In this document: piece after piece, positions 1-6,451 of the stretch
How the letters are laid out: every line of letters begins with the position of its first letter
Position numbering within the stretch: the first letter of the stretch is position 1
NCBI GenBank assembly: GCA_031267005.1
Contig: JAIRZX010000657.1
Coordinates: 1 to 8,382, forward strand
Source: Deltaproteobacteria bacterium
Lineage (GTDB): Bacteria; Desulfobacterota; Desulfarculia; Adiutricales; Adiutricaceae
Length of the DNA: 8,382 nucleotides
Reading direction: 5' to 3'
Position numbers and translations under genes: made by a program
The notes under the pieces: model-generated
What the model was told of the DNA's origin: nothing
What the model saw: the letters and a program-made list of their open reading frames with translations, nothing else
The model's database searches: none

Positions 1-289
1 GGATCGCCAAGATGCTTGAGGCTGGCCTTGAACTGAAATGGGGATCGCCAAGATGCTTGAGGCCGGCCTTGAACTGAAAGGGGGATCGCCAAGATGCTTG
101 AGGCTGGCCTTGAACTGAAAGGGGGATCGCCAAGAGGCATGGGGCGGGGCTTGAACTGAAAGGGGGATCGCCAAGAAGCTTGGGGCGGGACTTGAACTGA
201 AAGGGGGAACGTCTTGAGGCGTGGGGCTGGCGCTGAACTGAAAGGGGGATCGCCAAGAGGCGTGGGGCGCGCCGGGAAAGGAAAGAAGG
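1..289. repeat. 41-bp tandem repeat array (about 7 copies, continues off the left edge)
   Basis: Units begin with GGATCGCCAAG (GGAACGTCTTG in the sixth) at 1, 42, 83, 124, 165, 206 and 247, so the period is exactly 41 bp with no indel. Each of the first six units ends in GAACTGAAA followed by TGGG or GGGG; the seventh decays after about 28 bp. Copies 1-3 are nearly identical, while copies 4-7 are more divergent and more G-rich. Most units can form a short CCAAG-nnn-CTTG(G) stem. Since 41 is not a multiple of 3, a single reading frame cannot repeat with the unit, and no gene-like frame was seen. The array lies just downstream of the fmt stop. It is not a CRISPR array: the variable part is only about 14 bp and is itself similar between copies. 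It is best described as an intergenic minisatellite. Confidence 0.95.
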
Positions 290-305
290 GGGAGGGCGGC
301 AGGGC

Positions 306-1319
306 TCAGCAGGCCGGCCCGAACCTTTCCGGGCGGTAGCCGCGGGCGAACTCCGCCGCCGGGAGCCTCTTGCGCCCCTCGGGCTGAAACTCGGATACCG
401 CGAGGAGCCCGTCGCCGGTCCCTATGGGGAGCCTGCCCTCAGGGTCCAGGGGGAGCGCGATGCCGGGTTCCGCCGCGCCCGCGAGGGGCCGGGCACCGAA
501 GAGCTTCACGGTCTTGCCGCCCAGGCGGCAGCGCGCCCCAGGCCAGGGGTCGCAGCCGTTCACGATCCCGGCCAGCTCCCAGGCCGCCCTCCCGAAGTCC
601 ATGTCCCCGTCGGCCTTGGCCAGGAGCCGGTTGACGGTGGCTCCTGAACCGTCCTGGGGCCTCGGGCGGGCCCTGCCCGCCTTGAGGAGGGCCACCGTCT
701 CCGCGAGCAGTTCCGCCCCCAGCCTGGAAAGCTCCGCCTCCAGCTCCCAGGCGGGACGGCCAGGCGCCACGGGGACCCTGGCCTGGGCCAGCACTGGCCC
801 CTCGTCCATGCCCCTGTCCAGGTGAATGACCGAGACCCCTGTCTCTGAATCCCCAGCGATGAGCGCCCAGTTCACCGGGGCGGGGCCGCGGTGGCGCGGG
901 AGAAGCGACGGGTGGATGTTCAGGGGAGGCACGGGGCAGAGGTTTAAGAGCCCGTCCTTCAAAAGAGACCCGTAGGCGCAGACGACGGCAAGATCGGGCT
1001 TGAGCGCCTTCAGGGCCTCCACGAAGGGAGCGGAGTTGGGCTTCGGCTCCTCGAGCACTTTCAGTCCGAGCTCGCGGGCCCTCAGCGCTGTGGCGGCCGG
1101 TTTCAGGGCCCTGCCCCGGCCCGCCGGGGCAGGGGGGGGGGCCACGACCGCCGCCAGCCGTTCCGGGCCCGAGGCCAGGGCCTCCAGGGCCGGGACGGCG
1201 AAGGGGGCGGTGCCGAAGAAGACTATGTTCCACGGCCCGGCGGAGGGCTTGAAGACGCCTGAGGCAGTTTCCGCGCCCGCCTGGCCCCCGCCTGCGGAGC
1301 TGATTATCTCGCGGGTCAA
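306..1319 (-). CDS. fmt: Methionyl-tRNA formyltransferase (Fmt)
   Basis: Fmt transfers a formyl group from 10-formyltetrahydrofolate to Met-tRNAfMet, making the initiator for translation in the cytoplasm. The 337-residue frame has the N-terminal NIVFFGTAPFAVPALEAL fold start (residues 31-48), an AGRGR loop (66-70), and the formyltransferase core NIHPSLLPRHRGPAPVNWAL (134-153). The expected catalytic Asn, His and Asp are N134, H136 and D172 (in MDEGP). The C-terminal tRNA-binding domain includes DPWPGAR (257-263). The start is TTG at 1319, preceded by GGGAGG (1327-1332) with a 7-nt gap. No ATG, GTG or other TTG lies between it and the conserved core. This leaves about 29 residues before the fold, unlike typical family members, which start almost at the core. 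A run of ten C (coding strand, plus positions 1132-1141) encodes P61-P63. The gene follows def by 115 nt on the same strand, a common pairing. Confidence 0.97.
   Translation of the reverse strand: MTREIISSAGGGQAGAETASGVFKPSAGPWNIVFFGTAPFAVPALEALASGPERLAAVVAPPPAPAGRGRALKPAATALRARELGLKVLEEPKPNSAPFVEALKALKPDLAVVCAYGSLLKDGLLNLCPVPPLNIHPSLLPRHRGPAPVNWALIAGDSETGVSVIHLDRGMDEGPVLAQARVPVAPGRPAWELEAELSRLGAELLAETVALLKAGRARPRPQDGSGATVNRLLAKADGDMDFGRAAWELAGIVNGCDPWPGARCRLGGKTVKLFGARPLAGAAEPGIALPLDPEGRLPIGTGDGLLAVSEFQPEGRKRLPAAEFARGYRPERFGPAC
1132..1141 (-). repeat. C10 homopolymer tract inside fmt
   Basis: The plus strand has ten consecutive G, so the fmt coding strand reads C10. It spans codons 60-63 (GCC CCC CCC CCT, giving A-P-P-P). 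The frame is intact at this length. A gain or loss of one base would shift the frame before the catalytic residues. Confidence 0.95.
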
Positions 1320-1326
1320 TGTCGCG

Positions 1327-1332
1327 CCTCCC
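1327..1332 (-). promoter_or_regulatory. Ribosome binding site of fmt, deciding a TTG start
   Basis: On the minus strand GGGAGG sits 7 nt upstream of TTG at 1319. It is the only well-placed Shine-Dalgarno site for any start in this frame. It lies against a perfect 12-bp palindrome, GGGCGGCCGCCC (1333-1344), in the def-fmt gap. Confidence 0.75.
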
Positions 1333-1434
1333 GGGCGGCCGCCCCCGGCAGCGTCCCTCTTTCCCTTTCCCGGGACCCGCGCCGCCCGGCCGCGGCCGAG
1401 GGGCTCCTGGGACCTCGCCCCCGGGCCGGCTCCC

Positions 1435-1959
1435 CTAGCTTTTGGCGTCTTTGTTGCGGCGCTTCAGGAGGCTCGTCGTGTACATGGACCTCTTGAGCGG
1501 GCTTACGTGCTCCAGGAACAGGACGCCGTCCAGGTGGTCTATCTCGTGCTGGAGGATCACCGCCATGCGGCCTTCAGCCTCGACCGTGAACAGGTTCCCG
1601 TCCAGGTCCTGGGCTTCCACCTCGATTTCCATGTAGCGGGTGACCTCGCTTTGGAAGTCGTCCACCGACAGGCAGCCTTCCTTGAATATCTGGCTGCCCT
1701 CGGCGCGCACTATCTCGGGGTTTACGAGCACCATCGGTTCTGGCTCGCGGTCCTCGTCCTCCAGATCGGAGCGGTCCACCACGATCAGCCGGAGGAGCTT
1801 CCCTCCCTGCGGGGCCGCGAGGCCCACGCCCGGGGCGCTTATCATGGTCTCGGCCATGTCCGCGGCGAGGGCCTTCAAGTCTTCCCCGAATTCCTCTACG
1901 TCCAGGGACTCCTCGTTCAGGCGGGGGTCCGGGTATTTCAGGATCTTAAGGACGCTCAT
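1435..1959 (-). CDS. def: Peptide deformylase (Def)
   Basis: Def is the metalloenzyme that removes the N-formyl group from nascent proteins at the ribosome. The 174-residue product shows all three family motifs: GVGLAAPQ (44-51), EGCLS (94-98, with metal ligand Cys96) and QHEIDHLDG (137-145). In the last, His138 and His142 are metal ligands and Glu139 is the catalytic residue. The usual Pro after EGCLSV is Asp here. The C-terminus (LKRSMYTTSLLKRRNK) is basic. I chose the ATG at 1959 because MSVLKILKYPDPRL is the canonical start and the length matches the family. The frame stays open to 2247, but that part is Pro/Arg-rich and not deformylase-like. The Shine-Dalgarno is weak. Transcription probably starts from the TATAAT near 2084-2089 and continues into fmt. 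Confidence 0.97.
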   Translation of the reverse strand: MSVLKILKYPDPRLNEESLDVEEFGEDLKALAADMAETMISAPGVGLAAPQGGKLLRLIVVDRSDLEDEDREPEPMVLVNPEIVRAEGSQIFKEGCLSVDDFQSEVTRYMEIEVEAQDLDGNLFTVEAEGRMAVILQHEIDHLDGVLFLEHVSPLKRSMYTTSLLKRRNKDAKS

Positions 1960-2083
1960 GGGACGTGCCAGGCGGCGCCGGAGCCGCGGAATGAGTGTGC
2001 AGCCGCGGGAGCCCGGAATGCGGGCCGGGCGCGGCCCGGAATGGAGCGGCCGCGCCGGCGGCGGGGCGTCTTCCGGGATAAGT

Positions 2084-2089
2084 ATTATA
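2084..2089 (-). promoter_or_regulatory. Candidate -10 element of the def-fmt promoter
   Basis: The minus strand reads TATAAT, a perfect sigma70-type -10 hexamer, in one of the few AT-rich patches of this spacer. The -35 region is poor (TTCCCT at 17 bp spacing). The predicted 5' leader of def would be about 118 nt. This rests on motif match and position only. Confidence 0.5.
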
Positions 2090-2210
2090 GACGAAAAGCC
2101 CCTGGAAGGGAAATCGTCCAGCTCCGCGCGCGGACTGCGGCCCCGTGCGTACTTTCCGGGACGTCCCGGGCCTGCTGGGCGCGGCAGCCGGAGGAGGGAA
2201 GGCGGGGGGC

Positions 2211-2320
2211 GAGGCGGGACAGGACAAGGCAAGGCAAGGCAAGGCAAGGCAGGGCAGGGCAGGGCAGGGCCTGGACGGGCCTGGACGGGCCTGGACGGGA
2301 CGGGACGGAGAGGATAGGAG
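2211..2320. repeat. Graded period-5 array with a G-quadruplex motif
   Basis: Twenty-two consecutive 5-nt units hold the same phase without an indel. They read GAGGC, GGGAC, AGGAC, then AAGGC five times (2226-2250), AGGGC four times (2251-2270), CTGGA/CGGGC alternating (2271-2295), then CGGGA twice, CGGAG, AGGAT and AGGAG. The unit changes by one or two bases in steps. The AGGGC block gives four GGG runs at 2252, 2257, 2262 and 2267 with 2-nt loops, a canonical G-quadruplex pattern on the plus strand. The array lies upstream of both candidate promoters, between def and holA. Confidence 0.93.
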
Positions 2321-2483
2321 AGACTAAGCGAAGTGGCGGGATGGAGACGGGATTAAACGAAAGGCGGGGAGAGTCGAGGCGGGAGGGCCGAGGCGGGGCT
2401 GGGGCAGGGGCCGCCCAGGCGAACGCGGGTGGGCTTCCCGTCAGGTTATCCGTCGGCCCTATCCATCCTGCCGCCCGATAGTG

Positions 2484-2489
2484 TATATT
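2484..2489 (+). promoter_or_regulatory. Candidate -10 element upstream of holA
   Basis: TATATT matches the -10 consensus at five of six positions and sits in an AT-rich island (2480-2515) within very GC-rich sequence. There is no convincing -35. The leader to the TTG start of holA would be about 146 nt. Confidence 0.35.
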
Positions 2490-2630
2490 AAAGCGAGTCA
2501 AACGATGATTGGGCGCGGTCCTTCCGCGTGACTGGAGCGTTAGCGGCGGCCGGCTGCCCCCGTAGCCTTAAGGCCACGCCCGCGGCCACGGGAGGGGGCC
2601 TTGGCCGCCGCTTGCGCGCGCGCCGCCCGC

Positions 2631-2636
2631 GAGGAG
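2631..2636 (+). promoter_or_regulatory. Ribosome binding site of holA, deciding a TTG start
   Basis: GAGGAG lies 5 nt upstream of TTG at 2642. It favours this start over a longer frame from 2528, whose first 38 residues are Arg/Gly/Ala-rich and do not belong to the family. Confidence 0.75.
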
Positions 2637-2641
2637 TTACA

Positions 2642-3694
2642 TTGACCCCGGAACAGTTCCAGGCCGAGATAAGGACCGAAGCCAGGAAGGCATTCTACCT
2701 GGTGAGCGGGCCTGAGCCCCTTGGCGTCGGGGCTTGCCTTTCCGCCGCCATGGAGGCCCTCGACGAGGGCCAGAGGCCCTTCAACCTCCACGTGCTGCGC
2801 CTGGGCGACGACACCATTGACGACGCGCTCCGCGCGGCCTCCACCTCGTCGTTCTTCTCCAGCTCGGCCAAGATAGTCGTCCTGAAGGCTTCGGACGTCC
2901 CGGCAGCCAAGCTGAAAGGCCTGGGCGACGGCCTCATGGCCTGGGTCAACGACCCCCAACCCAACTCCACCATCGTCCTGTTCCAGGAGAAGCAGGACGC
3001 GAGGCTTCGCTACGCCGCCGCCGCCAAGAAGGCCGGGGCCCTGGTCGAGTGCCTCGCGCCCGCGAAAGGCGAAATGAGGGCCTGGATAGTCAAGGCCTTC
3101 AAGTCCAAGGGCCTCGTTATCTCCCAGGACGCGGCGAAGCTCGTCCAGGACCGGGCGGGGGACTCGCTCCCGCTCGTCATGAACGCCGCCGAAAAGCTTT
3201 CGCTGTGGCCGGGTCCGGGGAGGGCCATCTCCGCCTCCGACGTGCGCGAGCAGGTCCCCCTGTCGCCCAGCGCGTTAGTTTTCGAGCTGGGCGACCCCAT
3301 GGTGGAGAGGCGCCCCCCGGCGGTTGTGCCGGTGCTTCTGGACCTGCTCGAGGGCGGCAACGCCTACGGGGTGATCATGGCCTTGTCCACCCACTTGCGC
3401 AAGCTGTTCGCCGTCAAGGTGGCCGTGGCCGCTGCCCCCCTGGGCGGGAGGCACGCCGACTCGGTCGCCGCCGATATCGGCCTCAAGGGCTATTATCTGG
3501 AAAAGCTGAAGAACCAGGCCTCCCGCTGGACGGTAGCGGCCCTCCGCGCCGCCATCCGCAAGGCCGAGGACGCATGCAGGATGGTCGTCACCACCTCCGT
3601 GCCGTCGGAGCTGATATTGGAGGAGCTCTGCATAGGGCTTTCCCTCCCCGTCCCTCCCCGGGCCGGCGGCGGCCCCCCCGCTGGGGGCCGCTGA
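2642..3694 (+). CDS. holA: DNA polymerase III delta subunit (HolA)
   Basis: HolA is the delta subunit of the replicative clamp loader; it opens the beta sliding clamp so that it can be placed on primed DNA. With the TTG start the product is 350 residues, close to the usual length of about 340. The family is divergent, so the call rests on layout. The N-terminal domain begins KAFYLVSGPEPLGVGACLSA (16-35). It is followed by a segment with IVVLKASDVP (78-87) and IVLFQEKQDARL (111-122), the middle-domain helix pattern RAWIVKAFKSKGLVISQDAA (146-165), and NAAEKLSLW (181-189). The C-terminal collar contains FELGDPMVERR (214-224), ALSTHLRKLF (247-256) and SELILEELCIGL (322-333). The last 15 residues are Pro/Gly-rich and are encoded by a perfect hairpin (3669-3691). 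The gene is probably monocistronic, as a 392-nt spacer follows. Confidence 0.9.
   Translation: MTPEQFQAEIRTEARKAFYLVSGPEPLGVGACLSAAMEALDEGQRPFNLHVLRLGDDTIDDALRAASTSSFFSSSAKIVVLKASDVPAAKLKGLGDGLMAWVNDPQPNSTIVLFQEKQDARLRYAAAAKKAGALVECLAPAKGEMRAWIVKAFKSKGLVISQDAAKLVQDRAGDSLPLVMNAAEKLSLWPGPGRAISASDVREQVPLSPSALVFELGDPMVERRPPAVVPVLLDLLEGGNAYGVIMALSTHLRKLFAVKVAVAAAPLGGRHADSVAADIGLKGYYLEKLKNQASRWTVAALRAAIRKAEDACRMVVTTSVPSELILEELCIGLSLPVPPRAGGGPPAGGR
3669..3691 (+). terminator. GC hairpin at the holA stop codon (possible weak terminator)
   Basis: GCGGCCCCC (3669-3677) and GGGGGCCGC (3683-3691) form a perfect 9-bp stem with a 5-nt loop, ending directly before the TGA at 3692. There is no T-run after it (TGAGGTGTTTCGG), so it is not a classical intrinsic terminator. 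It may instead pause polymerase or protect the 3' end. Confidence 0.35.
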
Positions 3695-4086
3695 GGTGTT
3701 TCGGTGGCGGGAGGAGTTGCGGCGGGCGGATCCGGCCGGAAGGATCCGAAGCGGGCGGATCCGATCCGCAGGGTACTTAGCGGGAGGATCACGGGAGGAA
3801 AGATCCCGGACTTGAGGCTCCAAGGCGCCCGCTGCCCGGCCCCCCCTGGCGAGAGCGCCTCAGTTCCTGCGGCCCCTCGCCCGGACCGCCGACCCGCCCT
3901 TACGCGCCTGCCGCCTGAAAGACGGCGGCGCCCGTTCCGGATACCGTCCCGGCCGCGGGCCGGGCGCCGGTCCCGTGAGCGATCCCCGTTCCGGTCACGG
4001 GCCGGTCCCTGCCGCGACCCCGATCCCTATCCGCGTCACAATTCCGAAACCCCGTTCCCGAAACCCATCCCGAAAAAAGGTGCAGC
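3695..4086. other. Low-complexity spacer between holA and the CapA-like gene
   Basis: No gene is visible in these 392 nt. Three GGATCC sites occur at 3728, 3742 and 3757, spaced 14-15 bp apart, and the last is part of a perfect inverted repeat, GCGGAT-CCG-ATCCGC (3755-3769). From about 3930 to 4075 the sequence is a degenerate series of GTTCC, GGTCC, GATCCC and CCCG words. A frame open from a GTG at 3704 is Arg/Pro-rich, resembles no family I know and runs into the capA start. I found no convincing promoter. Confidence 0.7.
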
Positions 4087-5232
4087 ATGACCACCCTGAA
4101 AAACGGAAGGCCGGACCTGCCCGGCCCCGTCCTGTCGGCCTTCTTGATCCCGGCCCTGGCGGCGCTTCTGGCTGCGGGCTGTTCTGGCGCCCCGGGCGCC
4201 CGCCGGGGCGATCCTTCCGCCGCCTCCGCTTCCCGCCCCGTATCCGCGCCGGGCGCCGGCGCCGGGCTTTCCGAAGAAGCCCCCGCGGGCCTGGAGGCGC
4301 CGCCCCGGGCCGCAGAGGGAGGGGGTTTCAAGGTGGCGGCCATGGGCGACATCATGCTGGGCACCGAGAACCTGCTCCCGCCCGACGGGGCCAAGGGCTT
4401 CTTCGAGGACGTGAAGCCTTACCTGGAGGGGGCCGACGTGGTGTTCGGGAACCTCGAGGGGCCCCTTACCGACCGAGGCCGCCCCACCAAGGACACCTCC
4501 ACGGGCCGGTCCTTCTGCTTCAGGACGCCGCCCTCCTACGGGGAGGTGCTGAAGGACGCGGGCTTCAACATCGTGTCGCTCGCCAACAACCACGCCATGG
4601 ACTACGGCCCCGAGGGCAGGGCGCAGACCGAGGAGGTCCTGGGCGCCCTGGGCATACTCCACACCGGGGCCCCCGGCCAGATAGCCGTCAAGGAAATCAG
4701 GGGCAGGACCTTCGCCTTCATCGCGCTCGCGCCCAACAACGGCTGCCAGAACATAAACGACATAGACGGCGCCGTGGCGCTGGTCAAACAGGCGCTGTCC
4801 GAGCATAAGGACGCGCTGGTGATAGTCTCCATGCACGGCGGGGCAGAGGGTTCCGGCCACATGCGGGTCCCCGACGGCCCGGAGACCTACCTGGGCGAGA
4901 ACCGCGGCAACCTCAAGAAGCTCGCCCGCTCCCTGGTGGACGCGGGAGCGGCCATGATCATAGGCCACGGGCCCCACGTCCCCCGGGGAGCCGAAATATA
5001 CAAGGGGCACCTCATCGCCTACTCCCTCGGCAACTTCGCCACCGCCAGCGGGATTAACGTCAAGGGCTTAACCGGGCTGGCCCCGCTCCTCCTGGCCACC
5101 ATGGCCCCCGACGGCACGGCCAGCTCCTACGAGTTCGTGAGCTTCCGCCAGCAGATGAACAAAGGGCCCAAGCTCGACCCAAAAAACGAGGCGTCGGACA
5201 CCATAAGGCGGCTCTCCGAGGAGATAAAGTAG
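4087..5232 (+). CDS. CapA-family (PGA_cap, metallophosphatase-like) lipoprotein
   Basis: The 381-residue product starts with a lipoprotein signal: a short n-region with K5 and R8, a hydrophobic stretch (15-30) and LLAAGC with the lipidated Cys32. A Ser/Ala/Pro/Gly-rich linker (33-78) would tether the domain to the membrane. The rest is a complete CapA/PGA_cap domain with GDIMLG (87-92), NLEGP (122-126), SLANNHAMDYG (164-174), MHGG (249-252, where the family often has HWG), GHGPHVP (293-299) and YSLGNF (312-317). These Asp, Asn and His residues match the metal-binding positions of calcineurin-like phosphoesterases. The family includes the poly-gamma-glutamate capsule protein CapA, but no capsule synthesis genes (capB, capC) are present here, so the substrate is unknown. 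The ATG at 4087 follows AAAAAAGG with a 6-nt gap. The gene ends 15 nt from the convergent gene. Confidence 0.93.
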   Translation: MTTLKNGRPDLPGPVLSAFLIPALAALLAAGCSGAPGARRGDPSAASASRPVSAPGAGAGLSEEAPAGLEAPPRAAEGGGFKVAAMGDIMLGTENLLPPDGAKGFFEDVKPYLEGADVVFGNLEGPLTDRGRPTKDTSTGRSFCFRTPPSYGEVLKDAGFNIVSLANNHAMDYGPEGRAQTEEVLGALGILHTGAPGQIAVKEIRGRTFAFIALAPNNGCQNINDIDGAVALVKQALSEHKDALVIVSMHGGAEGSGHMRVPDGPETYLGENRGNLKKLARSLVDAGAAMIIGHGPHVPRGAEIYKGHLIAYSLGNFATASGINVKGLTGLAPLLLATMAPDGTASSYEFVSFRQQMNKGPKLDPKNEASDTIRRLSEEIK

Positions 5233-5247
5233 CCCTGCCCCCGGCCG

Positions 5248-6444
5248 CTAACCCCCGGGCCTGACGGGCGGGACGCCCGGGCGCGCCCCGCCCGGCGTCC
5301 CTGGCGCTGGCTCGGCATCCCCTCCCGATGCAGGCCCTTCTGAGGCCGCCGGTTGCAGGGGAGGAGCGGCGGCCGCCGGCCCTTCGGCCGGGGAGGGCGT
5401 CACTCCAGCCGGACGGTCGGCGCGGAGTGCGGGCGTCCCCGCGCCAGGGGCGCCTTCTGAGGCGGGCGACGCCTGGGGCCCTTCGGCGGCCGGCGCGGCC
5501 GGCGCTCCTCCCGCGGCGGGGGAGGTCGGGTCGGCGGGCTTACGTCCGTTCCAGAGGTCCGGGTTGGCGCCCCACTTCACGAGTTCCGTGCGCGGGATCT
5601 CCAGCCGGTACGGGCCTTCGGCCCAGGACCAGGCGGAACTCGGGTCGATGTTGAGCGCCGCCCCCTTCTCGGTCAGCACCAGGCTCCCCAGGTCCTCCAG
5701 TTCCTCCGCGTCTTCCATGAAGCCGTCCGGGGGAGGGGGCGGGGCCTTGCCGGAGCAGGCGGCGCCGCCGTAGAAGCGGGGGAGGGTCTCCCTGGGGGGG
5801 TCCTTCGCGCAGGACTCGTTCCAGACGAAGGCCCAGAGCCCGGCGTAGGCAACGGGGCGGTCGGGGAACAGGTCGAAGGGGGCGAGGATCCTCCCCGTGG
5901 CCAGATCGAAGGTGTAGGCCGTGTAACCCAGCCAGCCCCTTGCCCCCCCGTCGTGGCCCCTGTCCGTGAAGAGCACACCCATAAGCCCCGGGGAAGGCCT
6001 GAAGAGTTCGTAGGCTATCTCCGTGTACATGCCCTTGCCCTCCTCCGGGCCGCAGGGGTTGGGGGAGGCCGCTATGTCAGCCATGGCCCTCGCCTTGGTC
6101 TCCTGGAGCCACTCTTCTGCCATGGAGGCGATCTTCAGGTCCGTCTCCCTCCCGCCGGTCTCCCGGGGAAAGCTTATCGTGCCGGTGAACACGGCCTTCT
6201 GCAGGCAGGCGGGGTGCCGCGCCTCGAAGGTCCAGCTGACCGCGACCGGCGAGAAGGACAGCGGGCCCTCCTGCGCCGCGAGGCTCCCGGCGACGAGAAA
6301 CAGGGCCGCCGCGGCCAGGGCCGAGATCGGCCCCGGGGACAGGGCCGGGACTGCGGCCTTCGCCCGTGCGCCGGCCGAGGCCGGGGGGCGGCGGCGGGGC
6401 GCCGGGAGGGGAGCGGCGGAATTCTTCTGGACGGGGGTTTTCAC
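5248..6444 (-). CDS. Exported DUF3298-like protein with Pro/Ala/Gly-rich tail
   Basis: With a GTG start at 6444 the product is 398 residues. AAAGGAG (6452-6458), 7 nt upstream, is the best Shine-Dalgarno site for this frame. The longer reading from 6606 translates the pentamer repeat and is rejected. A basic N-terminus precedes a hydrophobic segment (about 39-57, ending SLAA before QEG), which looks like a Sec signal peptide. The mature part has the layout of DUF3298/RsiV-type domains: LMGVLFTDRGHDGGARG (154-170), YTFDLATGRILAPFDLF (177-193), SLVLTEKGAALNI (254-266) and GPYRLEIPRTELVKW (277-291). Cys80, Cys131, Cys212 and Cys230 could form two disulfides. Residues 303-398 are a disordered Pro/Ala/Gly tail. 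Proteins of this class are periplasmic or surface proteins of poorly known function, some acting as anti-sigma factors. No sigma factor gene is adjacent here. Confidence 0.75.
   Translation of the reverse strand: MKTPVQKNSAAPLPAPRRRPPASAGARAKAAVPALSPGPISALAAAALFLVAGSLAAQEGPLSFSPVAVSWTFEARHPACLQKAVFTGTISFPRETGGRETDLKIASMAEEWLQETKARAMADIAASPNPCGPEEGKGMYTEIAYELFRPSPGLMGVLFTDRGHDGGARGWLGYTAYTFDLATGRILAPFDLFPDRPVAYAGLWAFVWNESCAKDPPRETLPRFYGGAACSGKAPPPPPDGFMEDAEELEDLGSLVLTEKGAALNIDPSSAWSWAEGPYRLEIPRTELVKWGANPDLWNGRKPADPTSPAAGGAPAAPAAEGPQASPASEGAPGAGTPALRADRPAGVTPSPAEGPAAAAPPLQPAASEGPASGGDAEPAPGTPGGARPGVPPVRPGG
5254..5281. terminator. Inverted repeat at the convergent gene ends
   Basis: CCCGGGC (5254-5260) and GCCCGGG (5275-5281) form a 7-bp stem with a 14-nt loop. 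The repeat lies inside the last codons of the minus-strand gene and about 22 nt past the capA stop. Its position suits a terminator for the plus-strand transcript, but there is no T-run and GC-rich DNA yields such repeats by chance. Confidence 0.2.
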
Positions 6445-6451
6445 GGGGCGG

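Larger units (their letters stand above)
1960..2641. other. Divergent spacer between def and holA
   Basis: These 682 nt separate two divergently transcribed genes. They hold a candidate def promoter (TATAAT, 2084-2089), a period-5 array (2211-2320), a purine-rich plus strand to about 2400, and a small AT-rich island at 2480-2515 that may hold the holA promoter. Open frames crossing it are Arg/Pro/Gly-rich reflections of the repeats and show no recognisable domain. Confidence 0.8.

Noticed and set aside
1..289. CRISPR array
   Set aside because: The period is 41 bp and the variable segment is about 14 bp and similar between copies. There are no true spacers, and no cas gene lies nearby.
1960..2247. 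N-terminal extension of peptide deformylase by 96 residues
   Set aside because: The added sequence is Pro/Arg-rich, partly encoded by the pentamer array, and includes the likely promoter. The family starts at MSVLKILKYPDP.
1000..2481. 493-codon plus-strand frame opposite fmt and def
   Set aside because: It is antisense to two clearly identified genes, has no domain, and its C-terminal part translates the pentamer array.
2528..2641. Longer holA start at 2528
   Set aside because: The first 38 residues are Arg/Gly/Ala-rich, and a good ribosome binding site supports the TTG at 2642.
3704..4090. A 128-codon frame between holA and the CapA-like gene
   Set aside because: Arg/Pro-rich composition, no recognisable domain, follows the repeat structure and overlaps the capA start.
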